Below are positions 17,690 to 26,289 of a DNA stretch of 54,385 nt, in pieces. Origin of the DNA: an uncultured Clostridia bacterium. GTDB taxonomy: Bacteria; Bacillota; Clostridia; UBA1212; UBA1255. Position 1 is the stretch's first letter; each line of letters opens with the position of its first letter. Below the pieces are notes generated by a model. The model was not told the origin of the DNA, made no database searches, and saw only the letters and a list, made by a program, of their open reading frames with translations. The DNA is taken from contig CAJFUB010000048.1 of NCBI GenBank assembly GCA_904420095.1, forward strand, positions 1-54,385, in the 5' to 3' direction. Made by a program: the position numbers and the translations under genes.

Positions 17690-18412
17690 ATGAGAGCAAA
17701 AAAATTTTTATTAATTATTTTATCGCTTATAATGGCGCTGTCACTTTTCACTGGATGCGGCGAAAGCTCCAATGATGTTACGGAAACGGCTTCTCCTGCG
17801 CCATCTCCAAGTACTGCGCAGCAAACGTCGACTCCCGAGGTCTCACCGACCGCGGCGCCGACGCCGACGTCGACGCCGGCGCCTACGGAAGCGCCTGGAA
17901 TGAGTGCTGTCATCACCGTTGCCGACAGTAAAGAGAACTGGAACGTATACGGCTCGACAATCTTTGCGGATTCGGATGAAAATATTGAAAGGCCCCTTAT
18001 AAGGCTGCAGCACATTCCGGATCCTACGGAAGACACACAGTATGATTCGTATGCATCCGTGACGTTCACGTCTGATAAGGCTTGTACTGCTGAGATAGCG
18101 ATCGAGCTCATCTGTCCTGACGCCATGTTTGGAGCCTCCGGATATATTCTTGAATACTTTGTAAATGAATATAACGAGGATTCTGCGTTTGATATGATAG
18201 AGCTTGATTACGAAGCAGAATCGCTCCTGTATGAATTGCAGTCCTTTGTGTTCACGGTAGAGCTTCAGGAGGGAGAAAACACTTTATACTTTGTGCAGCG
18301 CACCGGTAATAATGCGGGCGGCTGGAGAATCGATATTACATCGGCAACCGTAACGCCGTACGGGGATGCCGTTATCAGCGGCTATACAGAACCTGCAGAA
18401 GAGATGCAGTGA
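17690..18412 (+). CDS. Lipoprotein with Pro/Thr linker and carbohydrate-binding-like domain
   Basis: The 240-residue product has a lipoprotein signal ending LFTGC (Cys about residue 23). A Ser/Thr/Pro/Ala-rich linker follows (about 30-68), then a single beta-rich domain ending in an ENTLYFVQRTGNNAGGWR segment. That end resembles jelly-roll sugar-binding modules of the CBM6/35 kind, so it may hold a sugar or polymer at the cell surface; this is inferred from the overall pattern. It lies 89 bases after the xylose-operon regulator. No catalytic motif is visible. The stretch after its stop codon is gene-poor. Confidence 0.75.
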   Translation: MRAKKFLLIILSLIMALSLFTGCGESSNDVTETASPAPSPSTAQQTSTPEVSPTAAPTPTSTPAPTEAPGMSAVITVADSKENWNVYGSTIFADSDENIERPLIRLQHIPDPTEDTQYDSYASVTFTSDKACTAEIAIELICPDAMFGASGYILEYFVNEYNEDSAFDMIELDYEAESLLYELQSFVFTVELQEGENTLYFVQRTGNNAGGWRIDITSATVTPYGDAVISGYTEPAEEMQ

Positions 18413-18711
18413 ACGGACGGCGGCAGGCGTCGTATTGGGCGCAAACAATTATAATGCGAATAAATCTGCCGGGGATCAGCAGACTTGGGTAGATGCGTCC
18501 ATAAAAAAGGAAGTAACGTTTGAAAGCGCGGCACACATGAGCTTTCCTTCGAAGAATAACAGAAGGCTTTAATGTTTCCGCTTACAAAGAAATAGCAGAT
18601 ATTTTTTCACCGGCATGCCGCGCTCCTCGTTATGTTCGTTTTTTGCGGCTGCACCGTATGGCATTGCATTTTCTTTGTATTTAGTCCTGCGAAACAGCAG
18701 GTCAGATTTTA
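18413..18711 (+). other. Gene-poor stretch with a possible degenerate coding remnant
   Basis: No convincing gene lies between the lipoprotein and the next terminator. One short plus-strand frame, stopping at 18572 and overlapping the lipoprotein end in another frame, reads naturally over its last 45 codons (AGVVLGANNYNANKSAG and on). It has no ribosome-binding site or own start in that part. It may be the tail of a decayed gene. I cannot name it. Confidence 0.3.
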
Positions 18712-18766
18712 GGAACCGGCACCTTTTCAGAGGTAAGCATACCTATAATAGGCCGGTTCCTTTTTT
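18712..18766 (+). terminator. Intrinsic terminator with internal stem
   Basis: GGAACCGGC (18712-18720) pairs with GCCGGTTCC (18752-18760) and is followed by six T. The 31-nt loop itself contains AGGTA-AGCA-TACCT. It ends the transcript of the small lipoprotein, about 300 bases after its stop codon. Alternatively it ends an unseen small RNA. Confidence 0.75.
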
Positions 18767-18949
18767 GTCTTTCAAGCCTTAATACAAACACGGCGTTTTC
18801 CCAAAAGGCGTTGGAAGTCCGTTATAAAATTTCATAAAAAGCACCGCATGGACGTGTGACGCTTCCTTTTGCTTGTCAGCAGGCCGCAAAAAGTGTCTGG
18901 CGAAAAATCGTTGCGACTTTCGGCGGAGGTCTTATTTTCTGCCGCAGGC

Positions 18950-18985
18950 AAAAAATAAACCGGAGCAAAGCAATCTTTGCTCCGG
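18950..18985 (-). terminator. Terminator of tRNA-His
   Basis: CCGGAGCAAAG (18960-18970) pairs with CTTTGCTCCGG (18975-18985). On the minus strand the stem is followed by TTTATTTTTT. It begins 2 bases after the tRNA CCA end. Confidence 0.9.
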
Positions 18986-18987
18986 CA

Positions 18988-19065
18988 TGGGGTGGCTGAT
19001 GGGACTCGAACCCACGACCCCCAGGGCCACAACCTAGTACTCTAACCAACTGAGCTACAGCCACC
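18988..19065 (-). tRNA. tRNA-His (GTG anticodon)
   Basis: The minus strand folds as a full cloverleaf. The acceptor GTGGCTG pairs with CAGCCAC, with the extra 5' G opposite C73 that is diagnostic of tRNA-His. It has a D arm AGCTCAGTTGGTTAG, a seven-base anticodon loop TTGTGGC with GTG, and a T arm GTGGGTTCGAGTCCCAT. The 3' CCA is encoded (18988-18990). It stands alone with its own promoter and terminator. Confidence 0.97.
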
Positions 19066-19121
19066 AAGAAATGCAAGTCACCCATGAAACCACGATCTTT
19101 CATAAGCAACAAGCGTATGCG

Positions 19122-19151
19122 ATTATACGTCATCAAGCCGCTGCTTGTCAA
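19122..19151 (-). promoter_or_regulatory. Promoter of tRNA-His
   Basis: On the minus strand a perfect TTGACA (19151-19146) and perfect TATAAT (19127-19122) are separated by 18 bases, about 57 bases before the mature tRNA 5' end. Confidence 0.85.
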
Positions 19152-19177
19152 CTGTTTTTTGTAAAAAACGGCGCTGA

Positions 19178-19206
19178 TTGCAAAAAACGAGGCCTCTTGC
19201 TATACT
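19178..19206 (+). promoter_or_regulatory. Promoter of the YgjP-like gene
   Basis: TTGCAA (19178-19183) and TATACT (19201-19206) are separated by 17 bases, 33 bases before the start codon and divergent from the tRNA promoter. Confidence 0.7.
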
Positions 19207-19238
19207 AGTTATAAAATATTTCGACGAAGGAGTTTTGT

Positions 19239-19760
19239 ATGACGGATTTTACGGTTATCTATTCGAAGCGCCGCACGATCTGCGCTGAAATCGGCCCGGA
19301 TGGATCGGTAAAGATCCGCGCGCCCCAAAACATGAGGAAGCGCGATATTCAGGAATTTGTAAGAATGAATGAAGCTCGGATTGTTCGAGCAAGGCAAAAG
19401 CAGGCCGCCCGCGCACAGGAAGCAGGCCGCAAAACTCTGACGGCCGAGGAAATTGCACAATTAAAAGAAAAAGCTCGTGATTTTATTCCGGCAAGGGTAA
19501 AATATTTTTCCGAGCAAATGGGGCTGTTTCCTTCCGCAGTTAAAATTTCATCCGCAGTCCGGCGCTTCGGCAGCTGCAGCGCCAAAAACAGTCTGAATTT
19601 TTCCTACCGGCTGATGCTTTATCCGCAGGAGGCCGTCGATTATGTGATTGTTCATGAGCTTGCGCACATCGTCCACCGCAACCACGGAAAAGAATTTTAT
19701 GCGCTGATCTCACGCTATCTTCCGGATTACAAGCAAAGGATTGCTCTTCTGCGGCGGTAG
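19239..19760 (+). CDS. YgjP/DUF45-type zinc metallopeptidase
   Basis: The 173-residue product has the zinc-binding motif HELAHIVHRNHGKEF (about residues 140-154) of the M48-related YgjP/WLM group. It is preceded by the RRFGSCSAKNSLNFSYRL segment that marks the DUF45 family. It has no signal peptide or membrane helix, so it is cytosolic, and it is somewhat shorter than typical members (about 220-240). The start follows AAGGAG. It is a single-gene transcript with its own promoter and a shared terminator with gyrA. The physiological substrate of this family is poorly known. Confidence 0.88.
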   Translation: MTDFTVIYSKRRTICAEIGPDGSVKIRAPQNMRKRDIQEFVRMNEARIVRARQKQAARAQEAGRKTLTAEEIAQLKEKARDFIPARVKYFSEQMGLFPSAVKISSAVRRFGSCSAKNSLNFSYRLMLYPQEAVDYVIVHELAHIVHRNHGKEFYALISRYLPDYKQRIALLRR

Positions 19761-19773
19761 TCCGATCAAAAAA

Positions 19774-19802
19774 TTTTCCCCGGGGACGGCCTCCGGGGAA
19801 AA
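19774..19802. terminator. Bidirectional terminator between the YgjP-like gene and gyrA
   Basis: TTTTCCCCGG (19774-19783) pairs with CCGGGGAAAA (19793-19802). A/T runs flank both sides, so it can serve the convergent genes on both strands. Confidence 0.8.
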
Positions 19803-19811
19803 GATATTTTG

Positions 19812-22430
19812 TCATTCTATATCAAGCTTATTTAGGATTTCTTTTCCGGCCTCGAGATCCGGTTCTTCGTCCGAGGCGTCGCTCTTCTCGCCGCTCTGGC
19901 CGTCCGGTTCCTCGCCGCCGTTCTGCGGTTCGTTCTCATCCTCTGCGCCGTCTGCTTCGTCCGCGTCTTCTTCGCGATCCGTCTTGGCGCAGCTTACGAT
20001 CAGATTATTTTCCGTGGTCCGCATCAAACGCACCCCGCTTGTGTTTCTTCCAATGATACTGATATCCGCCGCATGGATTCTGATAATAACGCCTTCCGTG
20101 GTAATCAGCATCACATCGTCGGCGTCGCTTACCATCATCATTCCGGCCAATTCTCCCGTTTTCTCGGAAATTTTATACGTAAGGAGACCTTTGCCGCCGC
20201 GCGACTGGATTCTGTATTCCTCAATATCGGTTCGCTTTCCGAAGCCCTTCTCTGTAATGATCAGCAGGGAGTTTGCCGGATCACAGATATCCATGCCAAT
20301 AACATAGTCGTCGTCCCGCAGGGTAATTCCTCTGACGCCGATTGAGGCGCGTCCGGTCGCGCGTACGTCGGCTTCCGAGAAGCGAATCGACATGCCCTTC
20401 CTCGTTACAAGCATAACATCCCGATTCTCATTTGCAAGCCGTGCGTTGATCAGTTCGTCGCCCTCCCGCAGCTCCAGTGCGATCAGACCGCCTTTTCGGA
20501 TGTTGCTGTATTCTTTCAGCTCCGTCTTTTTTATAATTCCCTCTTTCGTCGCCATTAGGAGATATTTTCCATCCTCAAATCCGCTGATCGGAATCATCGT
20601 GGCAATTTTTTCTCCGGCGCTCAGCTGCAGGAGATTTACAATCGCAATTCCCTTTGCCGTTCTTCCCGCATCCGGAATTTCATACCCCTTCAGAGAGTAG
20701 ACGCGGCCAAAAGTCGTAATAAACAGCAGCATATTATGGGAAGAGGTGATCAGCAGATGCTCTACGAAATCCTCCTCGCGTGTGCTGAGCCCCATGATCC
20801 CTTTTCCGCCGCGGCGCTGCGCCTTGTACGTGTCAGCAGGCGTGCGTTTTACATATCCGAAGTGCGTCAGCGTTACTGCAATCTCCTGCTCGTGGATCAG
20901 ATCGTCGATGTCAATCTCCCCTTCATACGGGATGATCCGCGTTCGGCGCTCGTCCGCGTAAGCTTTTTTGATTGCAAGCAGCTCGTCCTTGATAACGCCC
21001 ATCAAAAGCAGCTCGTCGCCGAGAATACTTTGATAATATGCAATTTCTTTTTGTTTCTCCTGATATTCCTCCAGAACCTTCTCCCGTTCGATTCCGGTCA
21101 GACGGCCCAAGCGCATGTCTATGATATATTGTGCCTGACGCTCCGTAAAGCCGAAACGGTTCATCATGCCTTCTTTTGCAATCGGCTCGGTTTTGGAGGA
21201 GCGAATGATGTTGATCACTTCGTCGATATGATCCAGCGCCAGAAGCGTTCCTTCCAGAATATGCGCCCGGTCCAGCGCCTTGTCGAGATCAAACCTGGTT
21301 CTTCTCGTGACGACGTCTTTCTGGTGATCTATGTAATAGACAAGCGCTTCCTTCAGATTGATCAGCTGTGGCTGCGATTTTCCGTCCGCAGTAGGAATCA
21401 GCGCCAGCATGTTGACGTTGAAGGCCTCCTGCAAGGAAGTAAATTTATACAGCTGATTCAGAACTACGTTCGGGTTGGCTTCCCGTTTCAGCTCGATCAC
21501 GATCCGGATGCCGGCCTTCGAGTATTCGTCGCGCAGTCCGCTGATGGTGTCGATCCGTTTTTCCTTTACCAGCTCCGCGATTTTCTCGACAAGCCGCGCA
21601 TTGTTTACCTGATACGGGATTTCGGTGACGACAATGCGATGACGGCCGTTTCCCATCTCTTCGATCTTTGCTTCGGCACGCACAAGGATTTTGCCTCGCC
21701 CTGTTCTGTACGCCTCCCGAATGCCCTGTCTTCCCAGGATATTTGCGCCGGTAGGAAAATCCGGCCCTTTTATATACTGCATCAGTTCATCGATCGTGAT
21801 ATCGGGATGCTCCATCACCTGGATCACACCGTCGATCACCTCGCCCAGATTATGCGGCGGGATGTTTGTCGCCATCCCTACGGCAATTCCGGAAGAGCCG
21901 TTTACGAGCATATTCGGAAAACGCGCCGGTAAAACGGAAGGCTCCATCTCGTGCTCATCATAGTTCGGACGGAAATCTACGGTATTTTTATTGATGTCGG
22001 CGACCATCTCCATCGAAATCTTCGACATCTTGGCCTCCGTATATCTCTGCGCAGCCGGAGGATCGCCGTCTCTGGACCCAAAGTTGCCGTTTCCGTCTAC
22101 CAGCGTGTACCGCATGGAAAAATCCTGAGCAAGCCGTACCAGACTGTCGTAGATCGCCGCATCTCCGTGCGGATGGTATTTTCCCATAACGTTACCGACG
22201 GTGGTGGCGGATTTCCGGTACGCTTTATCGGGCGTATAGCCCTGCTCGTACATGGAATATATGATCCGCCTGTGGACGGGCTTCAGTCCGTCCCTGACGT
22301 CCGGGAGCGCTCTGTCGACGATTACGCTCATGGAATAATCTATAAAAGATTTTTTCATTTCATGAACGATATCAATGGGCAGCACCTTGGACGGCTCGAC
22401 CGTCGCTTCTTTGTTGATCTCATCACTCAT
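19812..22430 (-). CDS. gyrA: DNA gyrase subunit A
   Basis: GyrA cuts and rejoins DNA in the A2B2 gyrase that introduces negative supercoils. The 872-residue protein has the breakage domain with the active-site tyrosine in [10 protein letters not shown] (about residue 127). The coiled-coil gate follows, and then the C-terminal beta-pinwheel with the GyrA box QRRGGKG needed for DNA wrapping. The last 60 residues form an unusually acidic Asp/Glu-rich tail. A promoter lies 53 bases upstream. In most Firmicutes gyrA follows gyrB; here it lies on the opposite side of the origin, after noc. Confidence 0.97.
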   Translation of the reverse strand: MSDEINKEATVEPSKVLPIDIVHEMKKSFIDYSMSVIVDRALPDVRDGLKPVHRRIIYSMYEQGYTPDKAYRKSATTVGNVMGKYHPHGDAAIYDSLVRLAQDFSMRYTLVDGNGNFGSRDGDPPAAQRYTEAKMSKISMEMVADINKNTVDFRPNYDEHEMEPSVLPARFPNMLVNGSSGIAVGMATNIPPHNLGEVIDGVIQVMEHPDITIDELMQYIKGPDFPTGANILGRQGIREAYRTGRGKILVRAEAKIEEMGNGRHRIVVTEIPYQVNNARLVEKIAELVKEKRIDTISGLRDEYSKAGIRIVIELKREANPNVVLNQLYKFTSLQEAFNVNMLALIPTADGKSQPQLINLKEALVYYIDHQKDVVTRRTRFDLDKALDRAHILEGTLLALDHIDEVINIIRSSKTEPIAKEGMMNRFGFTERQAQYIIDMRLGRLTGIEREKVLEEYQEKQKEIAYYQSILGDELLLMGVIKDELLAIKKAYADERRTRIIPYEGEIDIDDLIHEQEIAVTLTHFGYVKRTPADTYKAQRRGGKGIMGLSTREEDFVEHLLITSSHNMLLFITTFGRVYSLKGYEIPDAGRTAKGIAIVNLLQLSAGEKIATMIPISGFEDGKYLLMATKEGIIKKTELKEYSNIRKGGLIALELREGDELINARLANENRDVMLVTRKGMSIRFSEADVRATGRASIGVRGITLRDDDYVIGMDICDPANSLLIITEKGFGKRTDIEEYRIQSRGGKGLLTYKISEKTGELAGMMMVSDADDVMLITTEGVIIRIHAADISIIGRNTSGVRLMRTTENNLIVSCAKTDREEDADEADGAEDENEPQNGGEEPDGQSGEKSDASDEEPDLEAGKEILNKLDIE

Positions 22431-22482
22431 TATAAATATTACTCCTTTTTGGAACTCGGCAATATACTTTTATATCCGCTAT

Positions 22483-22511
22483 ATTTTATCACTTTTCCAC
22501 AAAAAAGTCCA
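22483..22511 (-). promoter_or_regulatory. Predicted gyrA promoter
   Basis: On the minus strand TGGACT (22511-22506) and TAAAAT (22488-22483) are 17 bases apart, in the 120-base gap between noc and gyrA. gyrA can therefore be transcribed independently of noc. Confidence 0.55.
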
Positions 22512-22550
22512 CTGTTTTGCCTTCCAAAAAGCAGCATTGTCCAGGAACGC

Positions 22551-23507
22551 TCAGCTTGTCCGCTCCTGCTTTTCCTGAAGCTTGGCGGCTCCGCAGGCCA
22601 GCTTGCCGGTGCCGCTGCTGTTAAGAACCAGCCCGTTCGCTTCCTTTGGAATCCGTACGATAAACTCATAGTAGTCTCCTCTATCGAACTGCGCCGCCTT
22701 TGCTTCCACACCGGAGCGCTTTAAAATCGCAACCGTTTCCTTAATCGTATTCACAAAGATTTTGATGTCACGAATTACAAACTTGATGTGTCCGCCCTTT
22801 TTGTTTTGGGAAGGAGGCACCGGCATCAGATAACCGGATTCCCCGCCGGAAGCGTTGTGCTTCTCGATCAGCCGGTCGATAATCTCCTCTGCCTCCTTCA
22901 CGCTGCAGTGCTTTTCGCAGATAATCTTGAGCGCCTTGAGCTGAAGCTGTTCATCCGCCATGCGCAAAAGCGCTCTGGCGTGGCGTTCCGATAGTTTATT
23001 GTCGCATAATATTTTCTTAACCATCGGCGGTAATTTTAATAAGCGTACTTTATTTGCAATCGCCGACTGACTCTTCCCAACCTTTCGCGCCAGCTCCTCC
23101 TGCGTCATGCCATGGTCGATTAAAAGGCAGTAATATCCCTCCGCTTCCTCCAGAAAGCTCAGGTTTTCTCTTTGCAGATTCTCGATCAGAGCCAGAATTG
23201 CCGAATCATTGTCTCCGGCATTATATACGATTGCCGGAACAGAAGTAAGACCTGCGATCTTCGCAGCGCGCAGCCGTCTTTCCCCTGCGATCAGCTCGTA
23301 TGTATTGTCGCCGCGCAGAGGTCTCACCGTGATCGGCTGTAAAATACCGTATTCTTTTATTGAGTTTGCCAGATCGTAAAGGGCGCTTCTGGAAAATTCT
23401 TTCCGCGGCTGGTACGGATTTGCTTTTATTCTATTCGTTGGTATCTCTGTAATGTAATCCCGCCCCGGATTACTTTTCAATGCGTCATGTTTTAAAACAC
23501 TATTCAT
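22551..23507 (-). CDS. noc: Nucleoid occlusion protein (ParB/Noc family)
   Basis: Noc is a ParB-like CTP-dependent clamp that binds dispersed sites and blocks division over the nucleoid. The 318-residue protein has the N-terminal CTP-binding motifs GERRLRAA and ENLQREN, then the helix-turn-helix around GMTQEELARKVGKSQSAIANK. Gln147, Lys153, Lys158 and Arg175 occupy the four positions that distinguish Noc (Q-K-K-R) from ParB (R-T-A-G), with identical spacing 6-5-17. The FSRFFGL-like membrane helix of Bacillus Noc is not seen at the N-terminus. The ATG at 23507 after GGAGGG is chosen over an adjacent TTG. It follows rsmG. Confidence 0.92.
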   Translation of the reverse strand: MNSVLKHDALKSNPGRDYITEIPTNRIKANPYQPRKEFSRSALYDLANSIKEYGILQPITVRPLRGDNTYELIAGERRLRAAKIAGLTSVPAIVYNAGDNDSAILALIENLQRENLSFLEEAEGYYCLLIDHGMTQEELARKVGKSQSAIANKVRLLKLPPMVKKILCDNKLSERHARALLRMADEQLQLKALKIICEKHCSVKEAEEIIDRLIEKHNASGGESGYLMPVPPSQNKKGGHIKFVIRDIKIFVNTIKETVAILKRSGVEAKAAQFDRGDYYEFIVRIPKEANGLVLNSSGTGKLACGAAKLQEKQERTS

Positions 23508-23665
23508 CAAAAACCCTCCTTTGTATAAACGCCGACTGAATTTGTCGCTTGTTACGTTTATACCGCATTTCTAACGAAAAATAAAGGTTTTCGACGCCTT
23601 CCGGACCCGCCTTTCCTTCGACCCGCGGGACGCTTCTCTGCCGCATTTTACTGCTTTTCGACGAA

Positions 23666-24382
23666 TTACAACGGTTTCTTCCGTGGAATCCCGGCGCTGC
23701 GCGGATAGCGGGTCGACAAAAAGCCGTTCTTTTTTATGCAGACGATTCGTCTTGTAAACTCGCTTTGCGGCAGGGTGAATCGATCCTCTGATTCTACTTC
23801 GCCTTTCAGCTCGCGAAGTGCATTTTCATACGGCTCTTCTTCCGCCGCGCCCTTCATGGCAAGGAAACGGCCGCCGTTTCTGACAAACGGCATGCAGTAT
23901 TCCAGCAAAACATTCATTGGCGCGACTGCTCTGGCTGACGCGCAATCAAATTTTTCTCGAAATTCCGGATTTCTGCCTCCCTCCTCAGCACGCATATGAA
24001 CGGCGCGGATTTTCATCAGGCACAGATCGGAGATCACTTCATTTAAAAAATGAACACGTTTTCCAAGCGAATCGAGCAGGACGATATCAAGCTCCGGACG
24101 CAGAATCTTAACGGGGATTCCCGGAAAACCGGCTCCTGACCCGATATCCGCCAGCGTTCTGCAATGCAGGCGGTCAAGATAGGGGAGAATCGTGAGACTG
24201 TCGACGTAATGTTTAATGACAATTTCCCGTTCGTCGGTTACGGCCGTCAGATTCATGACTTTATTCCATTCCAGTAAAAGTTCTCCGTATCTGGAAAATT
24301 TTTCCACCGAATCCGGAGAAAGCTCCGTCCCGATTTTTTCCGCCGCCGCGATCAGAAGCTGCCGATGTTCCTCCTTTAGCAT
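23666..24382 (-). CDS. rsmG: 16S rRNA (guanine-N7) methyltransferase
   Basis: RsmG methylates N7 of G527 in 16S rRNA (E. coli numbering). The 238-residue protein shows NLTAV..DEREIVIKHYVDSL, the SAM-binding ADIGSGAGFPGIPVKI (about 73-88) and the SARAVAPMNVLLEY segment, all typical. The start at 24382 has GGGAGGGAG upstream and overlaps the mnmG stop by 7 bases, so the longer frame is rejected. The end is followed by about 155 bases before noc without a clear terminator. Confidence 0.95.
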   Translation of the reverse strand: MLKEEHRQLLIAAAEKIGTELSPDSVEKFSRYGELLLEWNKVMNLTAVTDEREIVIKHYVDSLTILPYLDRLHCRTLADIGSGAGFPGIPVKILRPELDIVLLDSLGKRVHFLNEVISDLCLMKIRAVHMRAEEGGRNPEFREKFDCASARAVAPMNVLLEYCMPFVRNGGRFLAMKGAAEEEPYENALRELKGEVESEDRFTLPQSEFTRRIVCIKKNGFLSTRYPRSAGIPRKKPL

Positions 24383-26274
24383 GAGGCTTCTCCCTCCCTG
24401 AGATTCAGATAAATCATCAGCGCCGTTATATCCGCCGGAGAAACGCCCGTGATGCGGCTGGCCTGTCCTACCGACTCCGGCTGGATCCGTGTCAGCTTTT
24501 CTCTTGCTTCCAGACAAATATTCGGCACGGTAGTATAATCAAACGGAACCGGCAAGCGTTTTTTCTCCAGCTTGCGGAATTGGCGGATCTGCGCTTCCTG
24601 CCGGCTGATATAGCCTTCATATTTTACAGATATTTCTACCTGCTCCGCTTCGCGGAAAGAAAGGGGAGATTTTCTGTTCTCGATTTCCTGCAAGATCTCG
24701 TAGCTGATTTCCGGACGGCGGAGCAATTCCGCGAAGGAGCAGCTGCCTTTGAGCGGAGCGGCTCCCTCACGTTCCAGAATCGTATTGACGTGTTCGCTTG
24801 GAGCCGCATAGGTATGCTTTAGCCGCTCGATTTCTCCTGCAATATTTTCCATTTTTTGCCGGAAGCGCGCATAGCGTTCTTCCGAGATCAGTCCCGCCTC
24901 ATAACCCTTTGGTGTCAGACGGCTGTCGGCATTGTCCTGACGAAGGATAAGCCTGTATTCCGCGCGCGACGTCATCATCCGATACGGTTCGTTCGTTCCC
25001 CTGGTAACAAGATCATCGATTAAAACGCCAATATATCCTTCCGAACGGTCAATGACGAGCGGTTCCTTTCCCTGCAATTTTCGAGCGGCGTTGATTCCGG
25101 CCATAAGTCCCTGCGCAGCGGCTTCTTCATAGCCAGAAGAACCGTTAATCTGTCCCGCGCAGAACAGCCCGTCCACAATGCGGCTTTCTAAAGAAAGCCT
25201 AAGCTGCCGCGCATCAATCGCATCATATTCAATTGCATAGGCCGGGCGCATAATAGAAGCTTTTTCCAGTCCTTCTATGGAATGAATAAAGTCGCACTGT
25301 ACATCCTCCGGAAGACTGGAGGACATCCCCTGAACATACATTTCTTCGGTATCGATTCCCATGGGCTCAATGAAAAGCTGATGCCGCTCCTTGTCGGCAA
25401 AACGCATAATTTTATCTTCTATTGAGGGACAATACCGTGGCCCTACTCCCTCTATCATACCGTTATAAAGAGGGGAACGATGCAGATTCGCCTTGATGAT
25501 TTCATGGGTTCGCGCATTTGTATGCGTAAGATAGCACGGAAGCTGTACGCTTTGCGGCGCGTCCTCCTCAAAAGAAAACGAAAAAGGAAGACCGTCTCCG
25601 TACTGCGGTTCCGTCTTGGAAAAATCTACGCTTCTTCTGTTTACGCGGGGCGGCGTGCCCGTTTTCAGGCGGAGCAGAGAAAAACCGAGCTCTTTGAGAC
25701 AGGCAGATAATTCATTTGCCGGAAAATGCCCATCCGGTCCGCTGCTGTAGCTGTGCTCGCCGATAATAACTTTTCCTTTCAAATAAGTGCCGGTGCATGC
25801 GATCACGCATCTGCAGCGATATTCGGCGCCTAAGTGCGTTACGACGCCGGCAACGGACGGCGCTTTGTTTTCTCCCGGAACCGTTAAAATTTTAATAATC
25901 TCTGCTTGCTTCAGATCGATGTTTTCCTGCAGCTCCAGCATATGTTTCATTTCCGTCTGATAGCGCCTGCGATCGATCTGCGCCCTGGGGGAATAAACGG
26001 CAGGGCCCTTCGCCTTATTTAAAAGCTTCGTCTGAATCGCCGTTTTATCGGCCATCTTTCCCATAACGCCGCCCATAGCGTCGATTTCTCTGACAAGCTG
26101 GCCCTTTGCCGTTCCTCCGATGCTGGGATTGCAGGCCATATTTGCTATACTGTCTATGTTTACGGCAAATATTACCGTTTTCAATCCGAGCCGTGCTGCG
26201 GCCATCGCGGCTTCGCAGCCGGCGTGGCCCGCGCCGATAACTGCAATGTCATATTCGCCGAATTGTGCGCTCAT
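24376..26274 (-). CDS. mnmG: tRNA uridine-34 carboxymethylaminomethyl enzyme MnmG
   Basis: With MnmE, this FAD enzyme makes (carboxymethyl)aminomethyl-uridine at the tRNA wobble position. The 632-residue length is canonical. The N-terminal FAD site VIGAGHAGCEAA, the NPSIGGTAKGQLVREIDAMGG segment, the FCAGQINGSSGYEEAAAQG region and the C-terminal helical tRNA-binding domain are all present. It starts after CGGAGG, 15 bases behind mnmE, and overlaps rsmG by 7 bases. Confidence 0.97.
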   Translation of the reverse strand: MSAQFGEYDIAVIGAGHAGCEAAMAAARLGLKTVIFAVNIDSIANMACNPSIGGTAKGQLVREIDAMGGVMGKMADKTAIQTKLLNKAKGPAVYSPRAQIDRRRYQTEMKHMLELQENIDLKQAEIIKILTVPGENKAPSVAGVVTHLGAEYRCRCVIACTGTYLKGKVIIGEHSYSSGPDGHFPANELSACLKELGFSLLRLKTGTPPRVNRRSVDFSKTEPQYGDGLPFSFSFEEDAPQSVQLPCYLTHTNARTHEIIKANLHRSPLYNGMIEGVGPRYCPSIEDKIMRFADKERHQLFIEPMGIDTEEMYVQGMSSSLPEDVQCDFIHSIEGLEKASIMRPAYAIEYDAIDARQLRLSLESRIVDGLFCAGQINGSSGYEEAAAQGLMAGINAARKLQGKEPLVIDRSEGYIGVLIDDLVTRGTNEPYRMMTSRAEYRLILRQDNADSRLTPKGYEAGLISEERYARFRQKMENIAGEIERLKHTYAAPSEHVNTILEREGAAPLKGSCSFAELLRRPEISYEILQEIENRKSPLSFREAEQVEISVKYEGYISRQEAQIRQFRKLEKKRLPVPFDYTTVPNICLEAREKLTRIQPESVGQASRITGVSPADITALMIYLNLREGEASC

Positions 26275-26289
26275 ACGATCGTCCTCCGT

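Noticed and set aside
20736-21932. 398-codon plus-strand frame
   Set aside because: It lies entirely antisense to gyrA, which is fully conserved; it is a shadow of GC-rich codons.
23511-23665. Terminator or structured RNA between rsmG and noc
   Set aside because: A GC-rich segment with partial self-complementarity is present, but no stem with a T-run on the minus strand could be formed. A weak TTTATT-17-TATAAA pair for noc is possible but too poor to list.
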